The notes under the pieces were generated by a model. It had not been told where the DNA came from. It saw only the letters and a list, made by a program, of their open reading frames with translations, and searched no databases. A stretch of DNA of 64,000 nucleotides from Segetibacter aerophilus. GTDB taxonomy: Bacteria > Bacteroidota > Bacteroidia > Chitinophagales > Chitinophagaceae. Below are positions 1-8,712 of this stretch, one piece after another; positions within the stretch are counted from its first letter, which is position 1; the number at the start of each line of letters is the position of its first letter. The stretch is from NCBI RefSeq assembly GCF_007991655.1, contig NZ_BJYT01000012.1:1-64000 (forward strand). Reading direction: 5' to 3'. Made by a program: the position numbers and the translations under genes.

Positions 1-1
1 C

Positions 2-694
2 CCTGATGGAGGTATGGAGGCGCCAATAGCAGGTTCTCACTTGTCGCCTTTTAATTATGACATCTCGAGCAACCAGGCAAAGATGGCGGAACAGGCGGTC
101 GCACGAGTATTAGAGGATCATCTGGAACTTTCAGATCCGGTTGAAGGTGGGTTGAGTGTAATTGATATCAAGGCAAAGAAAGCTGATAAAGACGTTTTGG
201 TAGAGTTCTCTACAACAAAGAAAATAAATACAGATACATACGAAGTCGAGAAGTCAGCGGACGGAAGGGTTTTTGAATTAAAAAAAGAAATTAGAGTGAT
301 AAAGAATCAAGTTGAAGGCAGCTATCACTTTACTGATCTCAATCCTAATCCCGGAGAAAATTATTATCGGGTTCGATCTACTGCCCATTCGGGTAGAATA
401 ACACTTTCGAAAGTTGCTTCTGTAAATAATATAGCCGAGATTGAAAATGTCCGTGTTTTTCCAAACCCAATTATCAGTAATAAAATTTATGTTCAGTCTT
501 ATAACCTCCCCGGTGGTACTTATGTAATAAAGTTATTAAGCAGTCTTGGGCAAGCCATTTATGCTCAATCGATCACCCATTCTGGAGGCTCTTTTAACCA
601 TATAATTTCTCTAAAAACCGAGTTGTCAAAGGGGCCATATCTATTGCATATTTCAGGTGAGAACAGAACGCTCACAAGGAAGTTGATTAAATAA
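2..694 (+). CDS. T9SS type A sorting-domain protein, 3' end only
   Basis: The reading frame is open from the first codon of the window, so this is the C-terminal part of a larger protein that begins upstream. The last ~85 residues have the layout of the type IX secretion sorting domain: a VFPNP motif, then alternating short beta strands, a G-x-Y-x-I-K-L segment and a terminal RKLIK. In this family the domain directs the cargo through the outer membrane and is cleaved at the surface. The region just before it looks like an Ig/FN3-like linker (YYRVRSTAHSG). The catalytic or binding portion is outside the window, so no function can be given. PorX, the regulator of this secretion route, is encoded at 41.4-42.9 kb. 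Confidence 0.8.
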   Translation, partial: PDGGMEAPIAGSHLSPFNYDISSNQAKMAEQAVARVLEDHLELSDPVEGGLSVIDIKAKKADKDVLVEFSTTKKINTDTYEVEKSADGRVFELKKEIRVIKNQVEGSYHFTDLNPNPGENYYRVRSTAHSGRITLSKVASVNNIAEIENVRVFPNPIISNKIYVQSYNLPGGTYVIKLLSSLGQAIYAQSITHSGGSFNHIISLKTELSKGPYLLHISGENRTLTRKLIK

Positions 695-716
695 GAACGG
701 TCATCAAGTATGTAAG

Positions 717-753
717 GAGGCTGTCTCGCATTAATGGGACAGCCTCTTTTTTT
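717..753 (+). terminator. Rho-independent terminator of the T9SS protein gene
   Basis: An 11-bp inverted repeat (arms 717-727 and 736-746, one G-T pair) encloses an 8-nt loop and is followed by seven T residues. It starts 23 bp after the stop codon. Confidence 0.85.
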
Positions 754-1070
754 ATAACCTGGACGGATCCCTAGGGAGTTCTTAAAAGACTTTGATATTA
801 ATGCCCCTAAGTTTTGGTTTTCTTATAACGAATTAGTTAAACTTAAGCCTGCGTATCTTACTTAGATGCAATTGCCAATTGCAGTGCTATAATCCTTTGA
901 TTTGGAAATTAAAAGCAAATTGTCCCGTTTCAGAAAGAAGAGGTAACATTTATAGCAATATCTTCAAATGCGGTGGCATTTTATAACATAGGACTTGTAT
1001 TTGTAGCAGTTGTGCTGAAAGCGCTATACATACGAAATATTTTTACCATTACACTCCAATCCGCCTAAAA
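754..1070. other. Intergenic stretch without recognisable gene
   Basis: About 320 bp between two terminators. All frames on both strands are broken by stops. Short stretches on the minus strand read like peptide but are interrupted repeatedly, so a decayed gene is possible and cannot be shown. No promoter, RNA or repeat was recognised here. Confidence 0.5.
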
Positions 1071-1110
1071 TGCAAAAAAGCACGTTCCAGTAAGAAACGT
1101 GCTTTTTGCA
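1071..1110 (-). terminator. Terminator downstream of galE
   Basis: A near-perfect inverted repeat (arms 1071-1086 and 1096-1110) has A-rich and T-rich outer flanks, so it can act in both directions. It lies 17 bp beyond the galE stop codon. Confidence 0.8.
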
Positions 1111-1126
1111 TTTTAGAATTTCCCTC

Positions 1127-2182
1127 TTAATTATATTGAAACTTCTGGCTTTTTATAATTTCTTCGTCTTGCTTAACCTTCACCTCCCATGCCCACGCGG
1201 TTCTCATCATTTCTTTCAAGTCATATTTAATATCCCATCCCAAAGCTGTACGCGCGTAATTGTTGTTTGCATAAATCGCTACCACATCCCCCGGTCGGCG
1301 CGGGCCAACTTTATAATTTAGTTTTTGTCCGCTAACTTCTTCAAAAGCCTTGATCGCTTCCAGCACGGTAACACCGTTTCCAGTGCCGAGATTAAAAATG
1401 TCACAATTGGTTTTATTTTTTTCAGCAAGAAGGTATTGGATGGCCAGGGTATGTGCATGAGCAATATCGGACACATGAATATAATCGCGGATATTACTAC
1501 CATCACGTGTTGGATAATCAGTCCCAAAAACAGTGAGTTGAGGAATTTTGCCAATGGCAGCCTGTGTTATAGCGGGAACCAGGTTCGCGGGCTTTCCTAA
1601 AGGAAGTTCCCCAATTAATATTGATGGATGAGCGCCTACGGGATTAAAATAGCGTAACAAAATTGCTTTTGTATCAGCCGCTTTCACCACATTTGTTATA
1701 ATCTCTTCACCCATTTGCTTTGTTGAGCCGTAGGGAGATTCAGCCTTTTTTATAGGAGATTCTTCAGTTACAGGAATTGTGTCAGGGCTGCCATATACAG
1801 TGCAGGAAGAAGAAAAAACGAAATGCGGAACATGAAATTCATCCACGCACTTCAACAAATTAATTAATGAAAAAAGGTTGTTTTCATAATACATTAGGGG
1901 TTCTTCGACCGACTCTCCAACCGCTTTATAAGCTGCAAAATGAATGATACCCGATATGTCTTCATTCTCTTGAAAAACTGCGCGGGTGTCGTTATAGTCC
2001 TTAAGGTCTACTTTATAATTTTTTACTTTTTTGCCTGTCATCTTTTCAATACCATCCAACAGATAGCGGGTACTTCGCGACTGGTCGTCTATAGATATTA
2101 CATCAAATCCATTTTCTATAAGGTCAACAATTGTATGAGAGCCGATATAACCACAGCCACCAGTAACCAGGATTTTTTTCAT
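1127..2182 (-). CDS. galE: UDP-glucose 4-epimerase
   Basis: This short-chain dehydrogenase/reductase enzyme interconverts UDP-glucose and UDP-galactose with tightly bound NAD, feeding galactose use and surface polysaccharide synthesis in the cytoplasm. The N-terminus carries the Rossmann motif TGGCGYIGSH (residues 7-16). The catalytic YxxxK appears as YGSTK near residue 151, preceded by the SSSCTVYG serine segment. The length of 351 aa is usual, with a slightly extended Lys-rich C-terminus. It is followed by its own terminator and is separated by 70 bp from the upstream phosphate transporter gene on the same strand, so it is probably an independent unit. The call is firm at family level; specificity for UDP-GlcNAc as well cannot be excluded. 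Confidence 0.93.
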   Translation of the reverse strand: MKKILVTGGCGYIGSHTIVDLIENGFDVISIDDQSRSTRYLLDGIEKMTGKKVKNYKVDLKDYNDTRAVFQENEDISGIIHFAAYKAVGESVEEPLMYYENNLFSLINLLKCVDEFHVPHFVFSSSCTVYGSPDTIPVTEESPIKKAESPYGSTKQMGEEIITNVVKAADTKAILLRYFNPVGAHPSILIGELPLGKPANLVPAITQAAIGKIPQLTVFGTDYPTRDGSNIRDYIHVSDIAHAHTLAIQYLLAEKNKTNCDIFNLGTGNGVTVLEAIKAFEEVSGQKLNYKVGPRRPGDVVAIYANNNYARTALGWDIKYDLKEMMRTAWAWEVKVKQDEEIIKSQKFQYN

Positions 2183-2252
2183 AAATTATGTATTAGCAAC
2201 ATTTACACATGCAAAATAAGTGTAAATAATGAGTTCTACGCGGTGATTTTTG

Positions 2253-3266
2253 CTATAAAAAAACTTTGATAAGATAGAAGATGAGGGCGGCAATGATACC
2301 ACTAATAGGTATGGTTAAGATCCACGCCCATAGAAGACTTACGGTTACACCCCACCGTACTGCAGAAAGGCGCTTCGTTGCACCGACGCCGATAATGGAA
2401 CCTGTAATGGTATGAGTGGTACTTACAGGAATTTTGAAATGCTCAGTTAGAAAAAGAGTTATTGCCCCAGCAGTTTCAGCGGCAACGCCTTCCAGTGGAG
2501 TTACTTTCGTAATACGCGTACCCATTGTTTTTACAATTTTCCAACCTCCACTCATAGTACCAACACCCATGGCTAAGAAACAAGAAAGTGGAACCCAATC
2601 AGGAATGCTTTTTAAGTCAGGAATGTAGTTGCTGGCAACCATAGCAACGCCAATAAGACCCATCACTTTTTGCGCATCATTTCCTCCGTGCCCAATACTG
2701 AACGCTGCAGACGAAACCAATTGTAATCGTTTGAACCAACGTTCGGCTCTATATGGATTCGATCTTTTAAATAGTTGAACAATAATGACGGTAATAAAAA
2801 AAGCGATAACCATACCTATTAGCGGAGCAGCAACTATAAATGAAATAGTAGGGATAACCTTACTTGCATTTACGACACTGAAAGTGTGATAATGCGCCAC
2901 AGCAGCTCCTATGAGACCACCAATTAGCGCGTGTGATGAACTTGAAGGAATACCGAACCACCATGTAATAAGGTTCCAAATGATCGCCGATAGTAGTCCG
3001 GCCAGAATTACATACAAAGCCAGCGGATCCCCTTTTTGAATGGAAACGCTCTTTGCTATAGTATCTGCTATTCCAAAACCACCAATAACATATTTCGAAA
3101 TAAAGAAAGCTGAAAAGTTGAATAACGCCGCCCACAAAACGGCCTGGAAAGGAGTAAGAACTTTTGTTGATACGATCGTAGCTATGCTATTTGCCGAATC
3201 GTGAAAGCCGTTGATATAATCGAATATAAAAGCAAAAATGATGATAATGACCAGCAAAGAAATCAT
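2253..3266 (-). CDS. Inorganic phosphate transporter, PiT family
   Basis: This inner-membrane symporter takes up inorganic phosphate. It has about ten hydrophobic segments and the duplicated PiT signature: GFHDSANSIATIVSTKVL near the N-terminus and a second copy, GHGGNDAQKVMG, in the middle. The later PVSTTHTITGSIIG segment is also typical. The 337-aa length matches short bacterial PiT proteins. It lies 30 bp downstream of the DUF47 gene on the same strand, a conserved pairing in which the DUF47 protein is thought to modulate the transporter. Together they form a two-gene operon reading away from the TonB receptor region. Confidence 0.93.
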   Translation of the reverse strand: MISLLVIIIIFAFIFDYINGFHDSANSIATIVSTKVLTPFQAVLWAALFNFSAFFISKYVIGGFGIADTIAKSVSIQKGDPLALYVILAGLLSAIIWNLITWWFGIPSSSSHALIGGLIGAAVAHYHTFSVVNASKVIPTISFIVAAPLIGMVIAFFITVIIVQLFKRSNPYRAERWFKRLQLVSSAAFSIGHGGNDAQKVMGLIGVAMVASNYIPDLKSIPDWVPLSCFLAMGVGTMSGGWKIVKTMGTRITKVTPLEGVAAETAGAITLFLTEHFKIPVSTTHTITGSIIGVGATKRLSAVRWGVTVSLLWAWILTIPISGIIAALIFYLIKVFL

Positions 3267-3296
3267 ACGGGAAGTTTGAAGTAATGTAACTGGTGA

Positions 3297-3944
3297 TTAA
3301 GCGTATTTTACAATAATAGACTCAATCACATTAGCAGCATCCTCACACTTATCTGTCGCAAGTTCCAGCACCTGGTAAATCTCTCTTCGTTTGATCACTT
3401 CCTTAAAATCGTTCTCCTGGTTGAAAAGCTTTTCAATACTTAAATCAAAAATATCATCAGCCTGGTTCTCGATATCATTAACTCTTACCAGTGCTTCCGT
3501 TATTTTTCTAAGATTTTTCATGTTGCGGAGTTCTACTACGGCGCTTTGTACATGTATGGTACCTTGTTCAATCAACTCAACCATTTTCTGTATACCCGGA
3601 TCGTTTGGATTAACCCTGTAAAAAATAATCTTCTTTGCAGAAGAATAAATATAGTCTGCAATGTCATCTAATGCAGAGGCCAATGTATGAATGTCTTCCC
3701 TGTCAAAAGGCGTGATGAAGTTGCGCCCCAATTCAGTAAATAGTTTGTGAGTATGGTCGTCATTTAGATGCTCCAGGTCTTCGAGCTTGCTCGAGAGGGA
3801 AGCTCTTTTATCAAAGTCAGGTTCATTAACCAGTTGCTTTAATACTCCACCCATGGTGCGAACCGTTACAGCAACCTCTTCAAACAAATTGTAGAAGATG
3901 GTATTTTTTGGCATGAACAGCTTACCGATAGAATTTAATCCCAT
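3297..3944 (-). CDS. DUF47 / PhoU-like phosphate transport regulator
   Basis: This is a mostly helical soluble protein of the DUF47 family (distantly PhoU-like), the usual partner of PiT transporters. Features seen are an amphipathic helix bundle with the YNLFEEVA start, the LEHLNDDHTHKLF segment and a DREDIHTLASALDDIADYI segment of acidic metal-binding type. I chose the start at 3944 (MGLNSIGKLF) because family members begin this way; an in-frame ATG at 3962 would add six residues. It is the first gene of the PiT operon. A weak 11-bp-period TAAYR array lies 50-85 bp upstream, which may mean phosphate control of this operon as well, but that is inference. Confidence 0.9.
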   Translation of the reverse strand: MGLNSIGKLFMPKNTIFYNLFEEVAVTVRTMGGVLKQLVNEPDFDKRASLSSKLEDLEHLNDDHTHKLFTELGRNFITPFDREDIHTLASALDDIADYIYSSAKKIIFYRVNPNDPGIQKMVELIEQGTIHVQSAVVELRNMKNLRKITEALVRVNDIENQADDIFDLSIEKLFNQENDFKEVIKRREIYQVLELATDKCEDAANVIESIIVKYA

Positions 3945-3993
3945 ACATAAAAATTTCAGCAAAAATAGAGTTAAGGCATCTATCTACAACGCT

Positions 3994-4030
3994 TAACGAT
4001 TACTTAATAATAAGATAATATTGAGTAACG
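3994..4030. promoter_or_regulatory. Weak Pho-box-like array upstream of the PiT operon
   Basis: TAAC/TAAT pentamers begin at 3994, 4005, 4016 and 4026, giving spacings of 11, 11 and 10 bp. The spacing fits PhoB/PhoP-type operators, but two units are TAATA and the orientation is the same as in the stronger array at 4178, so it faces away from the PiT operon. In such AT-rich DNA chance is a real alternative. Confidence 0.35.
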
Positions 4031-4099
4031 ATTATAGTCTTATTAGTATGAATGTTTTTTGAATGCTTTTTTATAAGCTTCATAACTTCTTTCAACATC

Positions 4100-4119
4100 G
4101 TTGTGTCACTCACTTGTAC
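4100..4119 (-). repeat. Dispersed repeat copy 1 (GTGACAC subtype)
   Basis: Reverse-complement match, 20 of 20, to the core GTACAAGWGWGYGACRCAAC shared by ten intergenic sites in this window. It is followed in the repeat orientation by GATGTTGA. It lies in the divergent region between the DUF47 gene and the TonB receptor gene, 130 bp before the receptor start and outside the Pho-box-like array. Confidence 0.85.
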
Positions 4120-4177
4120 AAATTATTTTATTGCAGCTTTCAACCTACAACTTCAGATACTTCTATTAATACTGCGA

Positions 4178-4226
4178 TAACATTTAAGTAACAGTAGGAT
4201 AATGTTGAGGTAACAGTACCATAACA
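4178..4226 (+). promoter_or_regulatory. Pho-box-like operator, five TAACA units at 11-bp spacing
   Basis: TAACA occurs at 4178, 4189, 4211 and 4222, and a one-unit variant TAATG at 4200: five units at an exact 11-bp period. PhoB/PhoP-family regulators bind direct repeats with this period (for example TTAACA-type repeats in Bacillus). The array ends 10 bp before a TAnnTTTG promoter element, where an activator would contact RNA polymerase, and the controlled gene lies in a phosphate-themed block. That a PhoB-like protein binds here is inference; no such regulator is encoded in the window. Confidence 0.65.
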
Positions 4227-4235
4227 TCGCCCTGA

Positions 4236-4243
4236 TACTTTTG
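4236..4243 (+). promoter_or_regulatory. Promoter -7 element of the TonB receptor gene
   Basis: TACTTTTG matches the Bacteroidota -7 consensus TAnnTTTG exactly. It ends six bases before the ATG at 4249, so transcription would start at or next to the start codon and the mRNA may be leaderless. There is no obvious -33 TTTG because the Pho-box-like array occupies that place, as expected for an activator-dependent promoter. Confidence 0.6.
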
Positions 4244-4248
4244 CTACA

Positions 4249-7083
4249 ATGAAACTAACTAAAGTGAAAGTCTATATTTTCTTTTGTACAACTGCACTCA
4301 CACTTTTCTCTTACTCACTATTAGCTCAAGCCGCGTCTAAGATCAGTGGTAAAATATTTAACCTTAAAAACGATCCTCTTTCAGGTGCGTCTGTCACCAT
4401 TGAAGGTTTATCAACCGGAACATCTACAGATGTAGAAGGCAGTTTTGTGTTAACTGTCGCTTCTTCTAAAACTGTAACCCTTAAAGTATCTGCTGTAGGC
4501 TATAAGGAAAAGACTGTTGCAGACATAATTGTGGCGTCCGGTAAAACCGAAGAGCTGAATATTGTTTTAGAAGAAGCAAGTAAAAAACTTGAAAATGTGG
4601 TAGTCAAATCTTCAGGAGCAAGAAGAGAATCTGTGAATGCATTAATCGCATATCAGAAAAACACAAGCACTGTTGCACAGGTAATTTCTGCTGAAGCCAT
4701 CAGAAGATCGCCGGACAAAAACACAGGGGAGATACTAAAGAGAATACCGGGAACGTCTATACAGGAAGGTAAATATCTTGTTGTAAGAGGATTGAGCGAT
4801 CGCTATAACCAAGCGATGTTAAACGGAGTTTTATTAAGCAGCACTGAGCCCGACAGAAAGACTTTCTCATTTGATATTTTTCCTGCAGCAATGATTGATA
4901 ATATGATTATCAATAAGTCGTTTATCCCCGAACTAAGCGGCGAGTGGGCCGGGGGTTTGGTACAGGTTAATACTAAAGATGTTCCTTCAACCAATTTTCT
5001 AAATGTTCAAATAGGTACAGGTTTCAATACGCAAACAATAGGTAAAGACTTTTATACTTATCGTGGAGGAAAACTCGATTGGCTCGGAATTGATGATGGC
5101 GCAAGAGGTTTGCCAACAGGCCTTCCAACTAAATCTCGATTCAGTGACCTGGGTTCTACCAAAGCACAGCAAAATGCTTTTGGAAGAGAATTCGAAAATA
5201 TTTGGTCCGCTAACAAGAATTCTACAAATATTATCCCTGTTCTAAACAAGTCTTTTCAACTGAGTGGCGGGCTGAATAAGAGGCTGTCTACTAACAACAA
5301 ATTAGGGGCAATATTTGCAATTACGTATAATCAACAAAACAGGAGAACCGAGTTTCAAAATACACTCTACTCTTTTCAGAACAATGTTGCCAGTGTAAAT
5401 TTTGACTACAATAATAATAAGTATAGCCAGGATGTTTTGTGGGGAGCTTTAGGAAATGTTACCCTGCAATTGGGAGCTAATCATAAGATCTCATTTAAGA
5501 ACCTCGCCAATATAAACTCGACAGATTATGTAACTCACAGAACAGGTAAAGACTTCGAGTTTAATTCCTCTTTGGGCGAGAATATTAGGGCGACAGAGTT
5601 AGCCCTTAAATCAAATACATTTTTTAATACCCAGTTATCGGGCGATCATAATTTTACAACCTTGCAATCGAAATTGCACTGGTACGGCAGCTTCAATATT
5701 CTCGATCAATACATTCCTGACCAGCGCCGTTTGCAATACAACCAGAACCCGGAAGTTACCAACACCCCTTATGTTGCATTGATTGCAACTTCCAAAACTT
5801 CGCAGAAATCGGGAAGCAGATATTATGGTTTTTTGAACGACTATATTTATAATACCGGCGCTGATGTGGCTACATCTTTTAAAATGTTTGATTTGAACCA
5901 GACAGTAAAGGCTGGTTATTTCTTCCAGGTAAAAGACAGGCTGTTTGACTCAAGACCATTTGCCATTTACATTCCGGCTGGCGAGAACCCGGCTCTGCAA
6001 ACCCTTCCCGCAGAAACGATCTTTAACGCAGAGAATTTCGGAAACGGGGAAGATAATAAGTTCGCGTTTAATGAACTTGCAGGCGACAGGTTCAGGTATG
6101 TTGCCAATACAATTCTTAATGCCGGCTTCCTGCAGTTTGATAACCAATTCTCGGATAAACTAAGAGCTACGTGGGGTGTGAGGGTCGAAGATTATGACCA
6201 GGTAATTGGTAGCCTAAAGCAAAGTGATCCAAGACATTTACACACACGTACAACTGATCTTCTTCCAGGGTTTAACCTGACTTATAAAGTAACCAATAGC
6301 GCCAATATTCGTTTGTCCGGTTCACAGACTGTCATCCGTCCTGAGTTTAGGGAACTGAGTGATTTTCAGTTTTACGATTTCGAACTAGGCGCAACGGTAG
6401 CAGGATATAGAAACCTGGTTCGCACAAAAGTGACCAACGCAGATTTGAGATATGAACTATATCCAAGAGCAGGGGAACTTTTCACGGTAGGTGTGTTTTA
6501 TAAGTATTTTAAAAATCCTATTGAATCTTATTTTAATGCTGTTGCCGGCGGAGGTAGTTCTTATAACTTCCTGAATGCTGATAAAGCAAAAGGTTTCGGT
6601 GCAGAATTGGAATTGAGAAAGAAATTAGACTTTACTGAAGCACTGCGCAACTTTACTTTTCAAACCAATCTTTCTTACATATACAATAGGGTAGAAAGCC
6701 AGGCTGCACAAATTAAGCGGCCAATGCAAGGACAAAGTCCCTATGTGTTCAATGCTTCACTGCAATATGACATTGAGAAATTGGGATTGAACACTACACT
6801 TCTTTATAATCAAATTGGTGATAGAATTTTATATGTCGGCGGCGACAACACTCCGCCAATTTGGGAAGCTTCACGTCCTTTAATTGACTTTCAGATAGCT
6901 AAGAAAATCATGAAAAATAAAGGCGAACTAAAGCTGAACGCTTCTGATATCTTAAACCAGGCGACCAACTATTACGTCGACCTTAACCAAAACAGCACAT
7001 ACGATAAAGGTCAGGATGCTTTAGCCATCAGAAGAAAATTCGGTACAAATGTTAGCTTTTCATTTGCCTATAATACACGGTAG
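4249..7083 (+). CDS. TonB-dependent outer membrane receptor with carboxypeptidase-regulatory-like N-domain
   Basis: This is a ligand-gated outer-membrane channel of 944 aa. Residues 1-28 form a signal peptide ending LLAQA. Residues ~32-115 form the CarboxypepD_reg-like beta-sandwich (ISGKIFNLKNDPLSGASV). Then comes a plug domain with RIPGTSIQEGKYLVVRGLSD, followed by a 22-stranded-type barrel ending in FSFAYNTR. The substrate cannot be read from the sequence. Context points to phosphate or an organophosphate: PiT/DUF47 genes are divergent, a Pho-box-like array precedes it, and ppk1 and a secreted phosphoesterase follow. The gene 128 bp downstream encodes a surface lipoprotein that may be its partner. 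Family call firm; substrate is inference. Confidence 0.9.
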   Translation: MKLTKVKVYIFFCTTALTLFSYSLLAQAASKISGKIFNLKNDPLSGASVTIEGLSTGTSTDVEGSFVLTVASSKTVTLKVSAVGYKEKTVADIIVASGKTEELNIVLEEASKKLENVVVKSSGARRESVNALIAYQKNTSTVAQVISAEAIRRSPDKNTGEILKRIPGTSIQEGKYLVVRGLSDRYNQAMLNGVLLSSTEPDRKTFSFDIFPAAMIDNMIINKSFIPELSGEWAGGLVQVNTKDVPSTNFLNVQIGTGFNTQTIGKDFYTYRGGKLDWLGIDDGARGLPTGLPTKSRFSDLGSTKAQQNAFGREFENIWSANKNSTNIIPVLNKSFQLSGGLNKRLSTNNKLGAIFAITYNQQNRRTEFQNTLYSFQNNVASVNFDYNNNKYSQDVLWGALGNVTLQLGANHKISFKNLANINSTDYVTHRTGKDFEFNSSLGENIRATELALKSNTFFNTQLSGDHNFTTLQSKLHWYGSFNILDQYIPDQRRLQYNQNPEVTNTPYVALIATSKTSQKSGSRYYGFLNDYIYNTGADVATSFKMFDLNQTVKAGYFFQVKDRLFDSRPFAIYIPAGENPALQTLPAETIFNAENFGNGEDNKFAFNELAGDRFRYVANTILNAGFLQFDNQFSDKLRATWGVRVEDYDQVIGSLKQSDPRHLHTRTTDLLPGFNLTYKVTNSANIRLSGSQTVIRPEFRELSDFQFYDFELGATVAGYRNLVRTKVTNADLRYELYPRAGELFTVGVFYKYFKNPIESYFNAVAGGGSSYNFLNADKAKGFGAELELRKKLDFTEALRNFTFQTNLSYIYNRVESQAAQIKRPMQGQSPYVFNASLQYDIEKLGLNTTLLYNQIGDRILYVGGDNTPPIWEASRPLIDFQIAKKIMKNKGELKLNASDILNQATNYYVDLNQNSTYDKGQDALAIRRKFGTNVSFSFAYNTR

Positions 7084-7120
7084 AAGCAAAACATGTAAGT
7101 AGTCGAAAGCGGTTACAACA

Positions 7121-7140
7121 GTACAAGAGTGCGACGCAAT
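7121..7140 (+). repeat. Dispersed repeat copy 2 (GCGACGC subtype)
   Basis: 19 of 20 match to the core (the last C is T). It lies between the TonB receptor and lipoprotein genes. The following bases (CAAAGTT, then TATTGCCGC about 20 bp on) resemble those after copy 3, so the real unit may be longer than the core. Confidence 0.8.
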
Positions 7141-7211
7141 CAAAGTTCAATTCTGTTCTATTGCCGCATTCAAAAAACACTTCATAAAACACTTAAAGTA
7201 AAAATAAACAC

Positions 7212-8621
7212 ATGAAAAAGTTGTTCATCCTTTTTATAGCAGCGGGCGTTGCAATAAGCGGTTGCCGTAAAATAGAGGTAGACGGACCAACGACCGTTAT
7301 CACTGATCCTACCACCACCAACGGCAACGAAAATGTTGTTCTTGAAGGTAGAATTTCAGCAAACAGAACATTGAAAGCAGCGTACACCTACAAGCTTCGT
7401 GGACTTGTATATGTAACAAATGGGGCAATCTTAACTATTGAACCAGGTACTAAAATAGTGGGTGAAACCGGCAAAAACGGCGGACTGATTATAACAAGAA
7501 GCTCAAAAGTAATTGCAGACGGTACTGCTGATAAACCAATCGTGTTTACATCGGAAGCAGCCACACCACAACGCGGAGACTGGGCGGGTTTGGTAGTACT
7601 TGGAAACGCTCCGACAAACGCATCGTTTAATGGCGTGCAAGGTGTAGGCGAGATTGAAGGAGGTATCAATAATAGTGACGGTCTCGGTCTGTATGGCACG
7701 CCTGCTACACAACAGCAAAATCCGGCGGATAACAGTGGTATTTTAAGGTATGTAAGAATTGAATATGCAGGTTATGCATTCTTGCCTGATAAAGAAATTA
7801 ACGGACTAACCTTAGGTGGAGTCGGTAACCAGACCGTGATCGACTACGTGCAGGTTTCTTATGCTAATGATGATTCTTTTGAATGGTTTGGTGGAACCGT
7901 TAACTGTAAACACCTCATTTCTTTCCGTACGTTAGATGATGATTTTGATACTGACAACGGCTTTGCAGGTAAAGTTCAGTTCGGCATTGCTTTAAGAGAC
8001 TCGGCTATTGCAGACATCTCAAAAAGCGAAGCTTTCGAAAGCGATAATGACGCAAATGGAAGCGTGTTATTCCCGCAGACATCGGCAGTATTTAGCAACA
8101 TGACAGTACTCGGCCCAAAAGCTACTTCGTCTTCAAGAGGTAATAGTTTGTTTCTAGCAGGTGCCCAGATTCGCAGAAATTCTTCCATTTCTATTTTCAA
8201 TTCAATCATTGCAGGATGGCCGCAGGGTTTAATCATCGACGCCTCTAAAGGTGTGCCTACAGATTTGAATATTACCTCGGCGACACCTTTGCTGCTTATG
8301 CAAAATAATATTATTGCGGGTTGCGCTCAACCGCTGGTATACGCTGCAAGCTCAACTGCCGCAACAGGAGCTACTACGGCCTCTATTGCAAGCTGGTTTA
8401 ATACCGCTGCCTATTCAAACACCATCTTAACTAACAATGAGGAAGCAGGTTTAACAGCCCCTTTTAATTACGCTTCGCCTGATTTTAATCCCACAGCAAA
8501 TTCTGTCGCTGTAACGGGTGCAGTGTACACAAATTCGAAGCTTGCAGGATTAGCGCCCGTAAATTATAAAGGTGCTTGCGGTCCGGCCGATAGCTGGTGG
8601 AAGGGATGGACGAAATACTAA
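7212..8621 (+). CDS. Surface lipoprotein with beta-helix-like repeats
   Basis: A 469-aa lipoprotein. The signal sequence has a clear lipobox, ISGC, with the acylated Cys at residue 19. The mature part is rich in short strands and Asn/Gly turns (IEPGTKIVGE, GLIITRSSKVIADG, DYVQVSYANDDSFEWFGG), which suggests a right-handed parallel beta-helix. I recognise it as a conserved Bacteroidota type found beside TonB receptors; it has no well-defined activity. Its position directly after the receptor gene, with no terminator between, suggests co-expression and a role in capturing or presenting the receptor's substrate at the cell surface. Given the neighbours, that substrate may contain phosphate. The function is not established. 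Confidence 0.8.
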   Translation: MKKLFILFIAAGVAISGCRKIEVDGPTTVITDPTTTNGNENVVLEGRISANRTLKAAYTYKLRGLVYVTNGAILTIEPGTKIVGETGKNGGLIITRSSKVIADGTADKPIVFTSEAATPQRGDWAGLVVLGNAPTNASFNGVQGVGEIEGGINNSDGLGLYGTPATQQQNPADNSGILRYVRIEYAGYAFLPDKEINGLTLGGVGNQTVIDYVQVSYANDDSFEWFGGTVNCKHLISFRTLDDDFDTDNGFAGKVQFGIALRDSAIADISKSEAFESDNDANGSVLFPQTSAVFSNMTVLGPKATSSSRGNSLFLAGAQIRRNSSISIFNSIIAGWPQGLIIDASKGVPTDLNITSATPLLLMQNNIIAGCAQPLVYAASSTAATGATTASIASWFNTAAYSNTILTNNEEAGLTAPFNYASPDFNPTANSVAVTGAVYTNSKLAGLAPVNYKGACGPADSWWKGWTKY

Positions 8622-8640
8622 TTCTCTTATATGCAGGATC

Positions 8641-8677
8641 ATAAAAAAGCTATCGTTTAATGCGATAGCTTTTTTAT
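8641..8677. terminator. Bidirectional terminator between lipoprotein gene and ppk1
   Basis: A perfect 15-bp inverted repeat (8641-8655 and 8663-8677, 7-nt loop) has A6 on one side and T6 on the other. It separates two convergent genes and can serve both. Confidence 0.88.
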
Positions 8678-8712
8678 GATGTCTATTATGAACTTATAGT
8701 TTACACAGCCTT

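Noticed and set aside
1325-3135. Several 70-110-codon ORFs antisense to galE and PiT, and similar antisense ORFs across the window
   Set aside because: They are shadows of strongly conserved genes, with no start context or recognisable domain.
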